In this document: positions 1 through 8,325 of the stretch, piece after piece | How the letters are laid out: each line of letters starts with the position of its first letter | Numbering within the stretch: the first letter of the stretch is position 1 | NCBI GenBank assembly: GCA_003216465.1 | Contig: QCIU01000005.1 | Coordinates: 1-64,000, forward strand | Source: Prochlorococcus sp. AG-402-N10 | GTDB lineage: Bacteria; Cyanobacteriota; Cyanobacteriia; PCC-6307; Cyanobiaceae | Direction: 5' to 3' | Length of the DNA stretch: 64,000 bases | The notes under the pieces: generated by a model | What the model was told of the DNA's origin: nothing | The model's input: only the letters and a program-made list of their open reading frames with translations | Databases searched by the model: none | Made by a program: the position numbers and the translations under genes

Positions 1-557
1 AATTCTCCATCAATATAAAAATTCAGTTCAGAAATAAAACGAAAACATCTTAAAATTCTTATTGGATCATCAGTTAAGTTCTTTTTTGAATTAGTTCTTA
101 GCAGAGAAAATTGGATATCTTTTATTCCATTTAATGGATCAATTAATAAGTTTTCTTCAAAAGAAAAGGCAATCGCATTTATAGAAAAATCTCTACTTAA
201 TAGATCAATTTCAATAGATTGAGAAGTTTGACAAGCGATATCTATTGAAATATGTTCAAAAATAATTCTTACTACATCTCTTACTTCATCAAGAATAATC
301 AATTTACCTTTAAAATTATCTGCAATTTTTTTTCCAATCTCAATAGCATGCGTAGGTACTACAATATCGATATCAATTTTTGAGGTTAATCTCCCTAAAA
401 TCAGATCTCTTATATATCCTCCTACTAAAAATGAACCCGCAGGTAAAAAAGATAAAATAAACTCCCAATTATAAATTTTTATACTTCTACGGATTTCATT
501 AATTATTAGTGTATGATCAGTTAAGATATTCTTTTTTTCTTCTTTGATTATGTGCAT
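1..557 (-). CDS. cca: tRNA nucleotidyltransferase / poly(A) polymerase family protein, N-terminal part (cut by window edge)
   Basis: Adds or repairs the CCA end of tRNA, or a close relative. The translated minus strand shows the class II nucleotidyltransferase head in order: a GGYIRD flexible loop, an IDIDIVVP stretch carrying the metal-binding DxD, an RDFSINAIAF motif, a DPLNGIKD motif and an ILRCFRF motif. The start is the ATG at 557, giving MHIIKEEKK; the first bases of the gene overlap the start of the divergent ycf34. The C-terminal half lies beyond base 1, so CCA-adding cannot be told from a poly(A) polymerase-like paralogue, although a single such gene is usual in picocyanobacteria. 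Confidence 0.85.
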   Translation of the reverse strand, partial: MHIIKEEKKNILTDHTLIINEIRRSIKIYNWEFILSFLPAGSFLVGGYIRDLILGRLTSKIDIDIVVPTHAIEIGKKIADNFKGKLIILDEVRDVVRIIFEHISIDIACQTSQSIEIDLLSRDFSINAIAFSFEENLLIDPLNGIKDIQFSLLRTNSKKNLTDDPIRILRCFRFISELNFYIDGE

Positions 558-801
558 TTGCATTAACTGTAAATGGGTTGATAAATGTATTACTTATCAT
601 GATGTTGAGAGTAATCATGGTGTTGAGCACATTTGTGATTTACCTCACTTTAATGCAAAAAAACCTTACATTCATGTAAGTATACTTAAAGATGATAATG
701 GCAACTACAAAACTGATTGGGATGTTCAATCTTGTTTAAGCTTTGTTGAAGAAATAGGAAAATGGACTAAGTGTAGACCAGGTTCAGAACTACCAGTTTA
801 A
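550..801 (+). CDS. ycf34: Ycf34 family Fe-S protein
   Basis: This is a small protein (83 residues) of the cyanobacterial and plastid Ycf34 family, reported to bind an Fe-S cluster and to matter for photosynthetic electron transport. The N-terminus MCICINCKWVDKC has Cys2, Cys4, Cys7 and Cys13 in the family pattern, followed by a TYHDVE stretch. The start is placed at ATG 550, because the family begins with Met-Cys-Ile-Cys; a TTG two codons upstream is less likely. It overlaps the divergent tRNA nucleotidyltransferase start by 8 bp and is followed 6 bp later by tsaB, so the two plus-strand genes are probably cotranscribed. Confidence 0.88.
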   Translation: MCICINCKWVDKCITYHDVESNHGVEHICDLPHFNAKKPYIHVSILKDDNGNYKTDWDVQSCLSFVEEIGKWTKCRPGSELPV

Positions 802-807
802 AGGTAA

Positions 808-1461
808 ATGTCTGACGATTTTACAAAAAAATCAAATCAATTAACTTTAGCCATCCATAGTACAGACGATTCGTTTGGATTTGGATTTAGAGAAAATAAA
901 AAAGATTTATCTGATACATTTTTTATTAAGAAGTTCGATAAAGATTTATGCAATAATTTGGTAGTAGATTTTGCAAATTTTATTACAAAAGAAAATTTAA
1001 AAAAAATTGATAAAATATCTGTCAGTATAGGTCCAGCAAATTTTAATGCATCAAGACAAATAGTAGTATTAGCAAGAACTCTATCTCAGCAAATAAATTG
1101 TTCTTTAGAGAGCTTTAGTTCTTTTGAATTAATGGCAAAAAGAATAGCGGTTAAAAATAATATTTATTCAAACAAAAAGTCATTCTGGATTTTTAAACAA
1201 CTAAAAAGAAAAGGATATATTGCAGGCCAATATGAAATTTCCATTTCAAAAAAATTTAAAAAAGTTATAACTATCAAAGAAAAAATTATTCCGAAAATAT
1301 TTGAAGAATTATCCGATAGAGATTCTTCATATCAAGCTGAATATAATGATTTAGAAGATTTAAAAGAATTACTTAATTTATCTAATAATAATTCTCAAAC
1401 TTTTAATTTTAATTCATGGGAAAAAGTATTGCCGTTATATCCAATATCTCCAGTTAACTAA
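808..1461 (+). CDS. tsaB: TsaB-like protein (tRNA N6-threonylcarbamoyladenosine biosynthesis)
   Basis: This is a TsaB/YeaZ-type ASKHA-fold protein of 217 residues. TsaB works with TsaD and TsaE to put t6A on ANN-decoding tRNAs and is itself non-catalytic. The N-terminal LAIHSTDDS corresponds to the family's first strand-turn, and the ISVSIGPANFNASRQIVVLA segment (residues about 70-90) to the GPGSFTGLRIG signature. The match is divergent, as often in Prochlorococcus: GPANFNASR replaces GPGSFTGLR. The gene lies 6 bp after ycf34 and converges on plsC with a 4-bp gap, leaving no room for a conventional terminator. Confidence 0.72.
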   Translation: MSDDFTKKSNQLTLAIHSTDDSFGFGFRENKKDLSDTFFIKKFDKDLCNNLVVDFANFITKENLKKIDKISVSIGPANFNASRQIVVLARTLSQQINCSLESFSSFELMAKRIAVKNNIYSNKKSFWIFKQLKRKGYIAGQYEISISKKFKKVITIKEKIIPKIFEELSDRDSSYQAEYNDLEDLKELLNLSNNNSQTFNFNSWEKVLPLYPISPVN

Positions 1462-1465
1462 AACT

Positions 1466-2086
1466 TCACTCAAGCATATTATTTATAGTTTCCTGCAAAT
1501 TATGAGTTACTCTAATCAAATCCTCTTTTGATCCAGTTTTTGGGGGTTCAATAGTTTTTCCTACCCTTATAACAATTTTTGTAAAAAAAGGAATAAAAAA
1601 CCTTAATTTAAATAATCTATGTGAATTAATAATTGCAACTGGTAACAAAGATTTTTGATTTTTGAAAGCGAGAAGTGCTGCGCCTTGCTTTGGCTTGTTT
1701 ACACGACCATCAATTTGACGGGTACCGTCAATAAAAATACCAATACTATTATCATTTGATAATTTTTGACATGCAATTTTAATAGTCGATTTATCCACAA
1801 TACCCCTCCTAACAGGATAGGCACCACAAGCTTTTATTATAAAACCAAGTAAAGGGACCCTAAAAAGTTCTGCCTTTGCCATAAAAGATATATTTCGACC
1901 AACAGCATGACCTAATAAAGGAGGATCAAGTAGTGAGCCATGATTAGATACCAATATAAAAGAACCTTTTTGAGGGATATTTTCTCTCCCAATTAAATTT
2001 CCTCTAAATATCAATTTATAAATAGGAAAAATAATTACTTGACTTACTAATTGATAAATTAATTTTTGATATAAAAAACTTTTCAT
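1466..2086 (-). CDS. plsC: 1-acyl-sn-glycerol-3-phosphate acyltransferase (PlsC family)
   Basis: Transfers an acyl chain to lysophosphatidic acid to make phosphatidic acid at the membrane. The HX4D catalytic motif is NHGSLLD (His49, Asp54). The second acyltransferase motif reads FIDGTRQ (residues 118-124), where most PlsC proteins have FPEGTR, so Asp replaces the usual Glu. A hydrophobic N-terminal stretch (about residues 9-27) suits membrane attachment. At 206 residues it has the usual short cyanobacterial length. It is last in the plsX-fabH-fabD-plsC run, 4 bp after fabD. Confidence 0.85.
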   Translation of the reverse strand: MKSFLYQKLIYQLVSQVIIFPIYKLIFRGNLIGRENIPQKGSFILVSNHGSLLDPPLLGHAVGRNISFMAKAELFRVPLLGFIIKACGAYPVRRGIVDKSTIKIACQKLSNDNSIGIFIDGTRQIDGRVNKPKQGAALLAFKNQKSLLPVAIINSHRLFKLRFFIPFFTKIVIRVGKTIEPPKTGSKEDLIRVTHNLQETINNMLE

Positions 2087-2090
2087 AAAA

Positions 2091-2987
2091 TCAGTATTTA
2101 ATTTGATCTGCAGAAGAAACTTGAGAAATTTTGATATCCTTCAAATGCCTTTTCCCTAAACCACCTAAGACATTTGAAGGGCCAATTTCTACCATATGGA
2201 GAATACTATTTTTTGACATTAAATCCATAGTTTCACGCCATCTAACACCATTACACATTTGACTTTTTAACCTAAACTTAAGCTCTTTAGGGTCATTACA
2301 TAGTGTTGGATTAGAGTTACTTATAACTGGTAATGAAGGTTGATTAAATTCAAGAGTGTCTAAATATTTTGTGAATTGAAGTGATGGTTCTTTCATAAAT
2401 GGCGAATGAAAAGCACCCGAAACATTTAATTTAAGGAATCTTTTTGCCGTGATTCGTTTTGAAATATCATCTAAAGCTTTTTCGCTTCCTGATAAAACAA
2501 CTTGAGAAGAACTATTGTCGTTTGCTATTACAAGATCATCAATCTCCTTAACCAATAAATCTAATTGATTTCTATCAAAACCAATTAATGCTGCCATAGA
2601 TCCCTTTGCGGCATCCGACATCAATGCAGATCTAACCTTTATGAGTGATACACAATCTTTAAAAGATAAAACATCGGCACAATATAAAGCCGTAATTTCA
2701 CCTAAACTATGCCCAGCAATACAGGTTGGTTTAAAACCATTTTCTTTTAAACAATCTAATAAGACTGATTCGACCAAAAAAAGACAAATTTGCGTGTTCT
2801 TTGTATTATTTAAATCATCAGTTGAATTTTTTATATCAGAACTTTGTTCACAAATTGCGACTAAATTCTTCTCGAAAATTTCAGATGCATAATCAAACCT
2901 ATTTTTTGCATTTGGCAAATTTATAATTTTATTTGCCATTCCTATTTTTTGCGAGCCCTGACCAGGGAATACCCAAGCAACTGTCAT
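2091..2987 (-). CDS. fabD: Malonyl-CoA:ACP transacylase FabD
   Basis: Loads malonyl groups onto acyl carrier protein for fatty acid elongation. The protein (298 residues) starts with the GQGSQ motif (9-13), has the active-site serine in GHSLGE (Ser94) and the catalytic histidine in GAFHSPFM (His194). The ATG at 2987 gives MTVAWVFPGQGSQ, the standard family start. It sits 18 bp after fabH and 4 bp before plsC on the same strand, so it belongs to the lipid-initiation operon. Confidence 0.95.
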   Translation of the reverse strand: MTVAWVFPGQGSQKIGMANKIINLPNAKNRFDYASEIFEKNLVAICEQSSDIKNSTDDLNNTKNTQICLFLVESVLLDCLKENGFKPTCIAGHSLGEITALYCADVLSFKDCVSLIKVRSALMSDAAKGSMAALIGFDRNQLDLLVKEIDDLVIANDNSSSQVVLSGSEKALDDISKRITAKRFLKLNVSGAFHSPFMKEPSLQFTKYLDTLEFNQPSLPVISNSNPTLCNDPKELKFRLKSQMCNGVRWRETMDLMSKNSILHMVEIGPSNVLGGLGKRHLKDIKISQVSSADQIKY

Positions 2988-3005
2988 AATTTACCTTTTT
3001 TATTT

Positions 3006-4013
3006 TTAACCCCATCGAATCAGGGCTGCACCCCAACTTAACCCAGCACCAAAACCACTGGTGGCAATAATATCATTTTGTTTAATTTTCTTATTTCTTA
3101 CAGCCTCATCTAGCATTAAAGGAATTGTTGCAGCTGAAGTATTTCCATAGTTACTTAAATTACTGAGAATCTTTTTTGATGGAACATTCAATCTTTCTCC
3201 TACAGAATCTAATATTCTTTGATTTGCTTGATGTAATAAAAGCCAATTAATTTTCTCAGAATTAAAATTTGTTTTCTTGAATAAATTATCAATAATTAAT
3301 GGTACTTCTCTTACTGCAAATTTATATACTTCTTGTCCATTCATCTCAATTGAAGAAAACCCTCCACTTGAATACTTAATATTATCCACAATTAGATCTT
3401 GATTCTTGTGAGAGGGGAGATTTAAGAAGGAGCCTCTTTGACCATCAGTCCTCATACTAAAGCCAATTAAATTATCTGATTCGTTAATTGCTTCTATTGC
3501 TATTGCACCTGCTCCATCTCCGAATAAGATACAACTTCGTCTATCGTTCCAATCTACATAACTTGAAAGTTGATCAGAACCAATTACTATAGCCCTCTTA
3601 TAACTTCCTGCTTTCAAAAATTGGGTAGCTGTAATTGCAGCAAATAAAAAACCACTACAAGCAGCTGTTAAATCAAAAGCAACAGCATTATTGGCGCCTA
3701 ATTTTGATTGTATTTCAGGCGCAGAACCAAATAAATCATTTGGAGTTGAAGTGGCTAATATTATGAGATCAATAGTTTGAATATCCCAATTAGCCATCTC
3801 AATTGCTGCCAATGCTGCTTTATGACCCATCTCACTAACATTTTCTAATAATCCAGATATTCTTCTTTGAGAAATACCTGTTCTTGATTTTATCCATTCA
3901 TCACTAGTATCTACCTTCTTACTAATTTCCTGATTTGTCAGGATTTGATTTGGTACATAACTTCCACTACCTTTAAATGAGACTCCAATTTGATTTAAAT
4001 TTATTCCTTCCAA
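3006..4013 (-). CDS. fabH: 3-oxoacyl-[ACP] synthase III (KAS III) FabH
   Basis: Condenses acetyl-CoA with malonyl-ACP to start fatty acid synthesis. The catalytic triad can be read as Cys119 in TAACSGF, His261 in LLHQANQR and Asn291 in YGNTSAA. At 335 residues it is full length. The reading frame opens with a TTG at 4013 (Met-Glu-Gly-Ile-Asn); no ATG fits better, and the homologous N-terminus starts at about this place. The 53-bp gap to plsX is the largest within the run and could hold an internal promoter. Confidence 0.94.
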   Translation of the reverse strand: MEGINLNQIGVSFKGSGSYVPNQILTNQEISKKVDTSDEWIKSRTGISQRRISGLLENVSEMGHKAALAAIEMANWDIQTIDLIILATSTPNDLFGSAPEIQSKLGANNAVAFDLTAACSGFLFAAITATQFLKAGSYKRAIVIGSDQLSSYVDWNDRRSCILFGDGAGAIAIEAINESDNLIGFSMRTDGQRGSFLNLPSHKNQDLIVDNIKYSSGGFSSIEMNGQEVYKFAVREVPLIIDNLFKKTNFNSEKINWLLLHQANQRILDSVGERLNVPSKKILSNLSNYGNTSAATIPLMLDEAVRNKKIKQNDIIATSGFGAGLSWGAALIRWG

Positions 4014-4066
4014 AAGAGTTATCTAATTACTTATATAAGTCAAACATAAATCTGACAAAATATGTT

Positions 4067-5467
4067 TTAAGAATTTAAAACTTGAAGCTTTTGAAGTTGA
4101 TTTAAATTTTTCATGACATTATGATTTACGGCAGAATGAGCTAAACGAAGAGCACTTACTACAGATAGAGACTTACTACTTCCATGCCCAATTACGCAGA
4201 TACCATTCACTCCAAGTAATAATGCACCTCCATGTTCTGCATGATCTAACCTTTTCTTAATTCTTAGTAAATTACTTTTTAAAAAAGCAGAACCAACCTT
4301 GCCCCTTCTTCCTCTTGGCAGTTCAGATCTTAAAATATCTAATAGTACCCCGCCAACTGACTCAAGAAATTTAAGTAGTATATTTCCTGTAAATCCGTCA
4401 CAAACAACTACATCAAAATCGCCAGATAAAACATCCCTTCCTTCACAATTACCTCCAAAATCAAAACTTTTTTCATTGGATAATAATTCAAATGTTTTTA
4501 CAGATAAGTCATTCCCTTTACATTCTTCTTCTCCAATATTTAATAAACCAATACGTGGTTTTTCTATTTGTAAAACATCTTTGGCATAAACATTACCAAG
4601 AAGGGCAAATTGATGAAGATAGGATGGCTTACAATCAGTGTTAGCTCCAACATCTAAAACTAATACAGGTCTAGTTTGATCTCTTGTAGGAAATAATGCT
4701 CCTATTGCAGGACGTTCGATACCTTTCAATCTACCTATCCTAAATATTGCAGAGGCCATAAGAGCTCCTGAATTACCTGCCGAATAAACAGCTTTTGCCT
4801 TATTAGTTTTGACTAAATCCATTGCAATATTTATACTTGCATCTTTTCTTTTTCTTACTGATGTTGCTTCTTCGTTCATCCCTATGGGATCTCCACTATC
4901 TATCAATTCAAGACGATTATTATCAATTTCTCTTTCTAGTAAATCTATTAAACCAACTTTTTCTGCTTCATATCTAACTCTTTCAATTCTCCCTACAAAC
5001 TTTATATTTATTGGAAATCTACTAATAGCATCTAGACAACCCTCTAAAATGGGAACTGGTGCATAATCTCCTCCCATACCATCAACTGCAATCCAAATCC
5101 TCTCAGAATTTAATACATCTTCTTTAAGTATCATATTATCATTGTTTTGCAACCTTTTTAAAGGGTCAAAAACTAGTGGCTGCAATGTATTCTTTGCAAT
5201 TGAACTAGCATTTGAAACTACACTGCTAGCAGTGTTTACAACTGATTCAGCACTAGATACTACATTCCCCGCTACATTGCCTGCCACATTACTTGCAGTA
5301 CTGACAACAGACCCTGCCCCAGAAACTACATTTCCCGCTACATTACTTGCAGTCACTGCAGAATTAGCCGCAGTATCAACTATTGTAGTCACAGCGGAAT
5401 TTCTTTTATACCAAATAACCAATCTTCTTATTGCTCTAGACTTTTTATTAGAAGAATCTTTTTCCAT
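4067..5467 (-). CDS. plsX: Phosphate acyltransferase PlsX with a long repeat-rich N-terminal extension
   Basis: Converts acyl-ACP to acyl-phosphate, the first committed step of glycerolipid synthesis in most bacteria. The catalytic core begins at about residue 124 with IWIAVDGMGGDYAP and continues to the C-terminus with typical segments (NSGALMAS, LDVGANTDCKP, VVCDGFTGNILLK, GHGSS). The protein has 466 residues; the family usually has about 330-350. The extra N-terminal segment holds a basic patch (RAIRRLVIWYKR, 11-22) and then a low-complexity Ala/Ser/Val/Asn/Gly stretch (about 27-91) with repeated AGNVVS and SVVSTAS units that looks like an amphipathic helix. The ATG at 5467 abuts the rpaB stop. 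A shorter version could start at Met112. Confidence 0.92.
   Translation of the reverse strand: MEKDSSNKKSRAIRRLVIWYKRNSAVTTIVDTAANSAVTASNVAGNVVSGAGSVVSTASNVAGNVAGNVVSSAESVVNTASSVVSNASSIAKNTLQPLVFDPLKRLQNNDNMILKEDVLNSERIWIAVDGMGGDYAPVPILEGCLDAISRFPINIKFVGRIERVRYEAEKVGLIDLLEREIDNNRLELIDSGDPIGMNEEATSVRKRKDASINIAMDLVKTNKAKAVYSAGNSGALMASAIFRIGRLKGIERPAIGALFPTRDQTRPVLVLDVGANTDCKPSYLHQFALLGNVYAKDVLQIEKPRIGLLNIGEEECKGNDLSVKTFELLSNEKSFDFGGNCEGRDVLSGDFDVVVCDGFTGNILLKFLESVGGVLLDILRSELPRGRRGKVGSAFLKSNLLRIKKRLDHAEHGGALLLGVNGICVIGHGSSKSLSVVSALRLAHSAVNHNVMKNLNQLQKLQVLNS
5197..5389 (-). repeat. Imperfect repeats coding for the PlsX N-terminal Val/Ala/Ser/Asn-rich segment
   Basis: This stretch of plsX encodes roughly residues 27-91. 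Units such as SNVAGNVVSGAGSVVSTAS recur with small changes, and the DNA shows matching repeats of gctac-att type codon runs. The spacing of small and beta-branched residues recalls the 11-residue lipid-binding repeats of synuclein or perilipin proteins. That comparison is an inference from residue pattern, not from alignment. Confidence 0.6.
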
Positions 5468-6214
5468 CTATTTACCATCGAAGGGAGATATATCGACTAT
5501 TCTCTGAAACAAATATCCTGTTCCTCTTGCAGTAAGAATTAATTCAGGATTTGCAGGGTCAGCCTCCAATTTTGATCTTAATCTCGATATATGAACATCC
5601 ACTACTCTTGTATCTACATGTCTTTCAGGAGTATAACCCCAAACTTCTTTCAAAATCTCTCCTCGACTAAATGGTTCTCCTGATCTACTTACTAAAAGTT
5701 CCAAAAGGCTAAATTCCATTCCTGTTAATCTGATTCGTTCATCACTTTTAAAAACCTGCCTTCGATTTGTATCGATTTTTATATCCGTAACCAAAATTAA
5801 ACCAGAATTTGGCATTCCAGGAATTTGTTCTTTATCAATTCTTCTTAAAACACATCTAATCCTAGCTTCTAATTCTTTTGGACTAAATGGTTTTACAACA
5901 TAATCATCAGCTCCTAATTCTAGTCCTGTAATCCTGTCCGCAACATCTCCTAAAGCAGTTAACATTACAATAGGTACGTCAGAATCCTTTCTTAATTCTT
6001 GACAAACTCCATACCCATCTAATTTTGGCATCATTACATCAAGGACTACTAAATCGGGATCATAATCTTTGAATAATTTTAATGCTTCTTTACCATCACA
6101 AGCAGTTACAACTTTGTAACCAATCATTGAGAGACGAGTCTCGAGAATTCTTCTAATGCTTGCCTCGTCATCTGCGACTAGGATTGTTTCTTTTGTTTGA
6201 CTAGATACAGCCAT
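5468..6214 (-). CDS. rpaB: OmpR-family response regulator RpaB (Ycf27)
   Basis: RpaB is an essential cyanobacterial regulator of high-light and photosystem genes that binds HLR1 promoter elements. It has a receiver domain (residues about 11-125) with phospho-acceptor Asp59 in LDVMMPKLDGYG, Thr86 and Lys108, then a winged-helix DNA-binding domain ending near GTGYLF. The receiver is nearly the textbook RpaB sequence (GADDYVVKPFSPKELEARIR), which separates it from RpaA. The stop codon directly abuts the plsX start with no gap, so the regulator and the lipid genes probably share an mRNA. The partner kinase (Hik33/NblS) is not in the window. Confidence 0.95.
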   Translation of the reverse strand: MAVSSQTKETILVADDEASIRRILETRLSMIGYKVVTACDGKEALKLFKDYDPDLVVLDVMMPKLDGYGVCQELRKDSDVPIVMLTALGDVADRITGLELGADDYVVKPFSPKELEARIRCVLRRIDKEQIPGMPNSGLILVTDIKIDTNRRQVFKSDERIRLTGMEFSLLELLVSRSGEPFSRGEILKEVWGYTPERHVDTRVVDVHISRLRSKLEADPANPELILTARGTGYLFQRIVDISPFDGK

Positions 6215-6321
6215 TTGTTTCTATTAGCTAATCAGTATGAGAATTTATTCTTAACCCAATCTAACTTGTAGAGGGGCAATATCCCAAACATCTAAGTCTG
6301 CGAACCTAATCAGGAAATTAA

Positions 6322-7671
6322 ATGTCTAGTAAATTTTCGACTTTTATTTGTCAAAATTGCGGATCTGAAACTTCTCAATACTTTGGTAGATGTGTAAATT
6401 GTAAAAAATGGAATACAATTGTTGAAGAAAAGAAAACCTCAAAATCTAAAACAACAAATATTAATAAAAGTAAAACTTCTAAGCTTTTTAATGAAATAGA
6501 AATTGAAAAGATTTCAAGATTTACAAGTGGGTTCTCAGAATTTGATAGAGTTCTTGGAGGTGGAATAGTTCCTGGATCAATAGTTTTACTTGGAGGAGAA
6601 CCAGGAATTGGAAAAAGTACAATCGTGTTGCAATCGGCGGGAGAGATATCACTAAATGAAAAAGTTTTATACATTACTGCTGAAGAATCTTTAGAACAAG
6701 TAAAAATCCGTTGGGAAAGATTAAATCAAAATAGCCTCGATTTAAAAATTTACGCTGAAACAAATTTATCTTTTATTATCCAAGAGATTAAATCAGTAAA
6801 GCCAAGTTTTGCCATTATTGATAGTATCCAAGCTATTAATAATGATGAAATGGAAAGTTCCCCAGGATCAGTTTCTCAAGTTAGAACTTGTTCATCTGAA
6901 CTGCAACAAATAGCAAAAGAAAATAATATCGCTCTTTTGATCATTGGCCATGTTACAAAAGATGGGGCTCTCGCAGGTCCAAAGACATTAGAACATTTAG
7001 TAGATGTCGTTCTTAACTTTGAAGGGGATAATATTGCGTCTCATAGATTACTACGAAGTGTGAAAAATAGATTTGGATCAACTTTTGAAATTGGTATTTT
7101 CGAAATGTTAGAAAATGGTTTAAAAGAAGTACAAAACCCTAGTTCAATCTTCACAAATAAGGAAAACATATCAGGTGTAACAACCACTATTACTAATCAG
7201 GGCTCTAGACCATTTGCTGTAGATATTCAAGCTTTGGTGAATAAAACTTTTTATAATAACCCAAGAAGAACAACCACTGGAGTTAATATCAACAGATTGC
7301 ACCAGATATTAGCAGTAATTGAAAAGCATGTTGGGATAAAATTATCAGATTATGACTGCTATATCGCAACAGGAGGTGGTTTTGAAATAAATGATCCTTC
7401 CTCTGATTTAGGTGTTGCAATATCAATCTTATCTAGCTTAAAAAATATTCCACCATCAAAAAATTGCGCCTTTATAGGGGAACTAGGCTTAAGCGGTCAG
7501 GTAAGGCAGGCAAGTAATCTTCGAGCAAAAATAGATGAAGCTATCAGATTAGGGATCAAAAATATTTTAATACCTAAAACAACTAATGAAATTAAAAATA
7601 ATTTTCGAGATATTATACAAATTAAAGAAATTTCCGATATTAACGAGGCAATGCGTTATGCATTGAGATAA
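6322..7671 (+). CDS. radA: DNA repair protein RadA (Sms)
   Basis: RecA-like ATPase that helps branch migration during recombination. Domains in order: an N-terminal C4 zinc finger (Cys10, Cys13, Cys24, Cys27), a RecA core with Walker A GGEPGIGKST (91-100), the RadA-specific KNRFG motif, and a Lon-like C-terminal domain. The 449-residue length is normal. It is transcribed away from rpaB across a 107-bp divergent promoter region and converges on ycf3 with a 14-bp gap. Confidence 0.95.
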   Translation: MSSKFSTFICQNCGSETSQYFGRCVNCKKWNTIVEEKKTSKSKTTNINKSKTSKLFNEIEIEKISRFTSGFSEFDRVLGGGIVPGSIVLLGGEPGIGKSTIVLQSAGEISLNEKVLYITAEESLEQVKIRWERLNQNSLDLKIYAETNLSFIIQEIKSVKPSFAIIDSIQAINNDEMESSPGSVSQVRTCSSELQQIAKENNIALLIIGHVTKDGALAGPKTLEHLVDVVLNFEGDNIASHRLLRSVKNRFGSTFEIGIFEMLENGLKEVQNPSSIFTNKENISGVTTTITNQGSRPFAVDIQALVNKTFYNNPRRTTTGVNINRLHQILAVIEKHVGIKLSDYDCYIATGGGFEINDPSSDLGVAISILSSLKNIPPSKNCAFIGELGLSGQVRQASNLRAKIDEAIRLGIKNILIPKTTNEIKNNFRDIIQIKEISDINEAMRYALR

Positions 7672-7685
7672 TAATTAAAAAAATA

Positions 7686-8207
7686 TTAAAGATAAATATC
7701 AATTGAACTTCTTCCAGAGGTCTTTAACCAATTTTCAATATCTAAGTATCCACCGGGATAAAGTCTGACGGCTTTATCCCATACTTGTGCAGCTTTATCG
7801 AACCAGATATCTCTTTGATCTAAATCACCATTTTGTTCGGCATCTCTTCCTCTTTTCTCATAAATCAACCCAATATTCTTAAGGCAAGATGGCTGTTTTG
7901 GATTTTCAACTAATGCTTTTTGATAAGTCTCAATAGATAAATCTTCTTGACCATTACTCATATATATAATTGCCATATTTTTCAAAGTTTCTCCTCTATC
8001 AATTTTATTTTCTTCCAGTAATAAGCTTTCATTATAGTAATCTAAAGCTTCAGAATAATCTCCATTATTTTGCGCTGCTAATCCATCACGATAATATATA
8101 TAAGCTTTTTTCTCTTTATCAGCAATTGGCATTAACTTAACAATAGATTCTGCTATTACGGTAAAAGCTTTATCAATAAAGTTGTCTCTGTTTTGATTAC
8201 TAGGCAC
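7686..8207 (-). CDS. ycf3: Photosystem I assembly protein Ycf3
   Basis: TPR protein that chaperones assembly of the PSI core (PsaA/PsaB) at the thylakoid. The 173 residues carry three TPR units (about 35-68, 72-105 and 120-153) and the conserved opening [19 protein letters not shown]. The reading frame starts with a GTG at 8207 (Met-Pro-Ser-Asn), matching the family N-terminus. It is a single gene, convergent with radA and divergent from the copper ATPase. Confidence 0.95.
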   Translation of the reverse strand: MPSNQNRDNFIDKAFTVIAESIVKLMPIADKEKKAYIYYRDGLAAQNNGDYSEALDYYNESLLLEENKIDRGETLKNMAIIYMSNGQEDLSIETYQKALVENPKQPSCLKNIGLIYEKRGRDAEQNGDLDQRDIWFDKAAQVWDKAVRLYPGGYLDIENWLKTSGRSSIDIYL

Positions 8208-8325
8208 TTTTTTTATTTAATAAAATTATAATAGTCAATTAATTACCAACTATTTAAAAATTCTATAACATTTATTATTATAGTTATGAAAAACAATGCA
8301 TTAATTTGCTTTAATTGCAAAAAAT

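Noticed and set aside
5142-5507. A 121-codon open frame on the plus strand opposite the PlsX repeats
   Set aside because: It mirrors the repeat codons of plsX and has the Thr/Ala/Phe bias of an antisense shadow; it overlaps plsX completely.
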